Source: an uncultured Clostridia bacterium (lineage in GTDB: Bacteria; Bacillota; Clostridia; Christensenellales; CAG-138). From it: 7,269 nt of DNA. Positions 6,571 through 7,269 of this stretch are shown here, piece after piece. A program made the position numbers and the translations under genes. How positions within the stretch are numbered: the stretch's first letter is position 1; every line of letters begins with the position of its first letter. The notes under the pieces are model-generated. The model had not been told where the DNA came from. It did no database searches and saw only the letters and a list, made by a program, of their open reading frames with translations. The stretch is from contig CAMZAY010000052.1 in NCBI GenBank assembly GCA_947304365.1, positions 1 through 7,269 on the forward strand, written 5' to 3'.

Positions 6571-7269
6571 TCAGTTGGAGCCGATGAACCTGTCATAGGC
6601 GTCCTGATAGACCTTCTTCAAGCCTTCGATATTGACCTTGCCGGAAAGCTCGGACTGGAAGCTCGCCCACTCGGAATCGGAAACGCCGCCGCCAAGCAGC
6701 CACTTGATGAGGTTGGCGCGCACGTAGTCGTTGAAGTTGGTCTCATAGTTCGCAAGCGTGTTCAGCTCTTCGAGCGTGAACTGCAGGTTGGGGCAGGGCT
6801 TGGTGTTGGCGGGCATGTAGGGGGTGACGTAGGCGGTCAGGCGGTCAAGGCGGAGCTTGGCGCGCGGCTCCATGTTCACCACGTTGTTCCACGCGTAGTC
6901 GGAAAGATAGATGATGCCGAGCGGCGCGTTCTGCAGACGCAGCTCGTCGGAGGTGATGCCCTCGGGCAGAGCCTTCTGAACGAGCATGCCCTTCTCATCG
7001 CGCTGCTCCTCATATACGATGCCGATGGGGCCGTAGTTGATCTGAGCGGAGATGACGGGATCGTAGTAACGGTCGAAGTAAGCGAGAAGCACCTCGAAAT
7101 TCGGGCAGTCCGCGAAGATGATCAGCTCGCCGGTGCCGACTTCGGGATTGTTGGAGATGCAGACGGTCTGATCGCCGTTGGGCCCGATGATGGGAGCGCA
7201 GGTGATGTAGTTCTCGGGGTTGGAGACGACGGTCTCGCTCTCCCACCAGTAGAAGGCGCCGTAGGTCTC
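6571..7269 (-). CDS. ABC-transporter extracellular solute-binding protein (LplA type), N-terminus outside window
   Basis: C-terminal 232 residues of an extracellular sugar-binding lipoprotein that would deliver oligosaccharide to an ABC importer. The frame is open from the right edge (first residues ETYGAFYWWESE), so the signal peptide and N-terminal lobe are missing. Features of the LplA/YtcQ-type family 1 binding proteins are: APIIGPNGDQ near residues 25-34; a NFEVLLAYFDRYYDP helix where the second lobe pairs a substrate-facing loop with a long helix; a YGPIGIVYEE loop; and a C-terminus with W..F..EL followed by GLKKVYQDAYDRF. The stop is TGA followed directly by in-frame TAA (6573-6568). 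The cognate permeases are not in the window and no ATPase is visible; such systems often share a general ATPase. The next gene, the modular lipoprotein, starts within 14-20 bases. Substrate, fructo-oligosaccharide or sucrose, is inferred from the GH32 and fructokinase neighbours. Confidence 0.88.
   Translation of the reverse strand, partial: ETYGAFYWWESETVVSNPENYITCAPIIGPNGDQTVCISNNPEVGTGELIIFADCPNFEVLLAYFDRYYDPVISAQINYGPIGIVYEEQRDEKGMLVQKALPEGITSDELRLQNAPLGIIYLSDYAWNNVVNMEPRAKLRLDRLTAYVTPYMPANTKPCPNLQFTLEELNTLANYETNFNDYVRANLIKWLLGGGVSDSEWASFQSELSGKVNIEGLKKVYQDAYDRFIGSN

Noticed and set aside
4715..6573. Uniform TGA stops as a sign of an alternative genetic code
   Set aside because: Tryptophan is encoded by TGG in these genes, proteins end at family-typical positions, and one TGA is backed by an in-frame TAA.
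4703..6598. 631-codon open frame on the plus strand opposite the modular lipoprotein
   Set aside because: Same codon-register shadow effect; the translation is Gly/Val/Ala/Asp-rich without domains, while the minus strand has a lipobox, repeats and a good ribosome binding site.

Overview
The window looks like part of a fructan or fructo-oligosaccharide utilisation locus from a fairly GC-rich Gram-positive bacterium. It is probably an uncultured gut-type Clostridia (Bacillota), though the taxon is inferred from gene families and style and was not tested. The reasons are lipoprotein signal peptides with short lipoboxes, an LplA-type extracellular solute-binding protein, a YesL/DUF624 membrane protein (largely a Bacillota family), purine-rich GGAGG ribosome binding sites, and frequent ATA and AGG codons in otherwise GC-rich genes. 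All five visible stop codons are TGA; tryptophan is TGG, and one stop is a TGA-TAA tandem, so the code is standard.

All six genes lie on the minus strand, so the transcript reads from the right edge to the left. In order they are: (1) the C-terminal part of an ABC-transporter solute-binding lipoprotein (right edge to 6571); (2) a ~611-residue lipoprotein with one Ig-like domain and three carbohydrate-binding-module-like beta-sandwich domains (6550-4715); (3) a divergent GH32 lipoprotein (4613-3096); (4) a DUF624/YesL membrane protein (3080-2430); (5) a canonical GH32 beta-fructosidase without signal peptide (2302-824); (6) a PfkB-family fructokinase cut by the left edge (821-1). Genes 1-2, 3-4 and 5-6 are separated by only 2 to 15 bases. 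The gaps between 2 and 3 (about 100 bases) and between 4 and 5 (about 127 bases) each hold two GC-rich inverted repeats and no convincing promoter. The most likely reading is one long operon with stem-loops tuning the output of its three gene pairs.

As a pathway (inference): the modular lipoprotein holds fructan at the cell surface, the anchored GH32 lipoprotein trims it, and the ABC importer takes up the short products. The cytosolic GH32 then releases fructose, which the fructokinase phosphorylates. The permeases, ATPase and any regulator would lie outside the window. The least described parts are the modular lipoprotein (a possible Gram-positive counterpart of Bacteroidetes surface glycan-binding proteins), the divergent GH32 lipoprotein with a remodelled nucleophile motif, and the paired hairpins between cistrons. 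No RNA genes, mobile elements or CRISPR arrays were seen.
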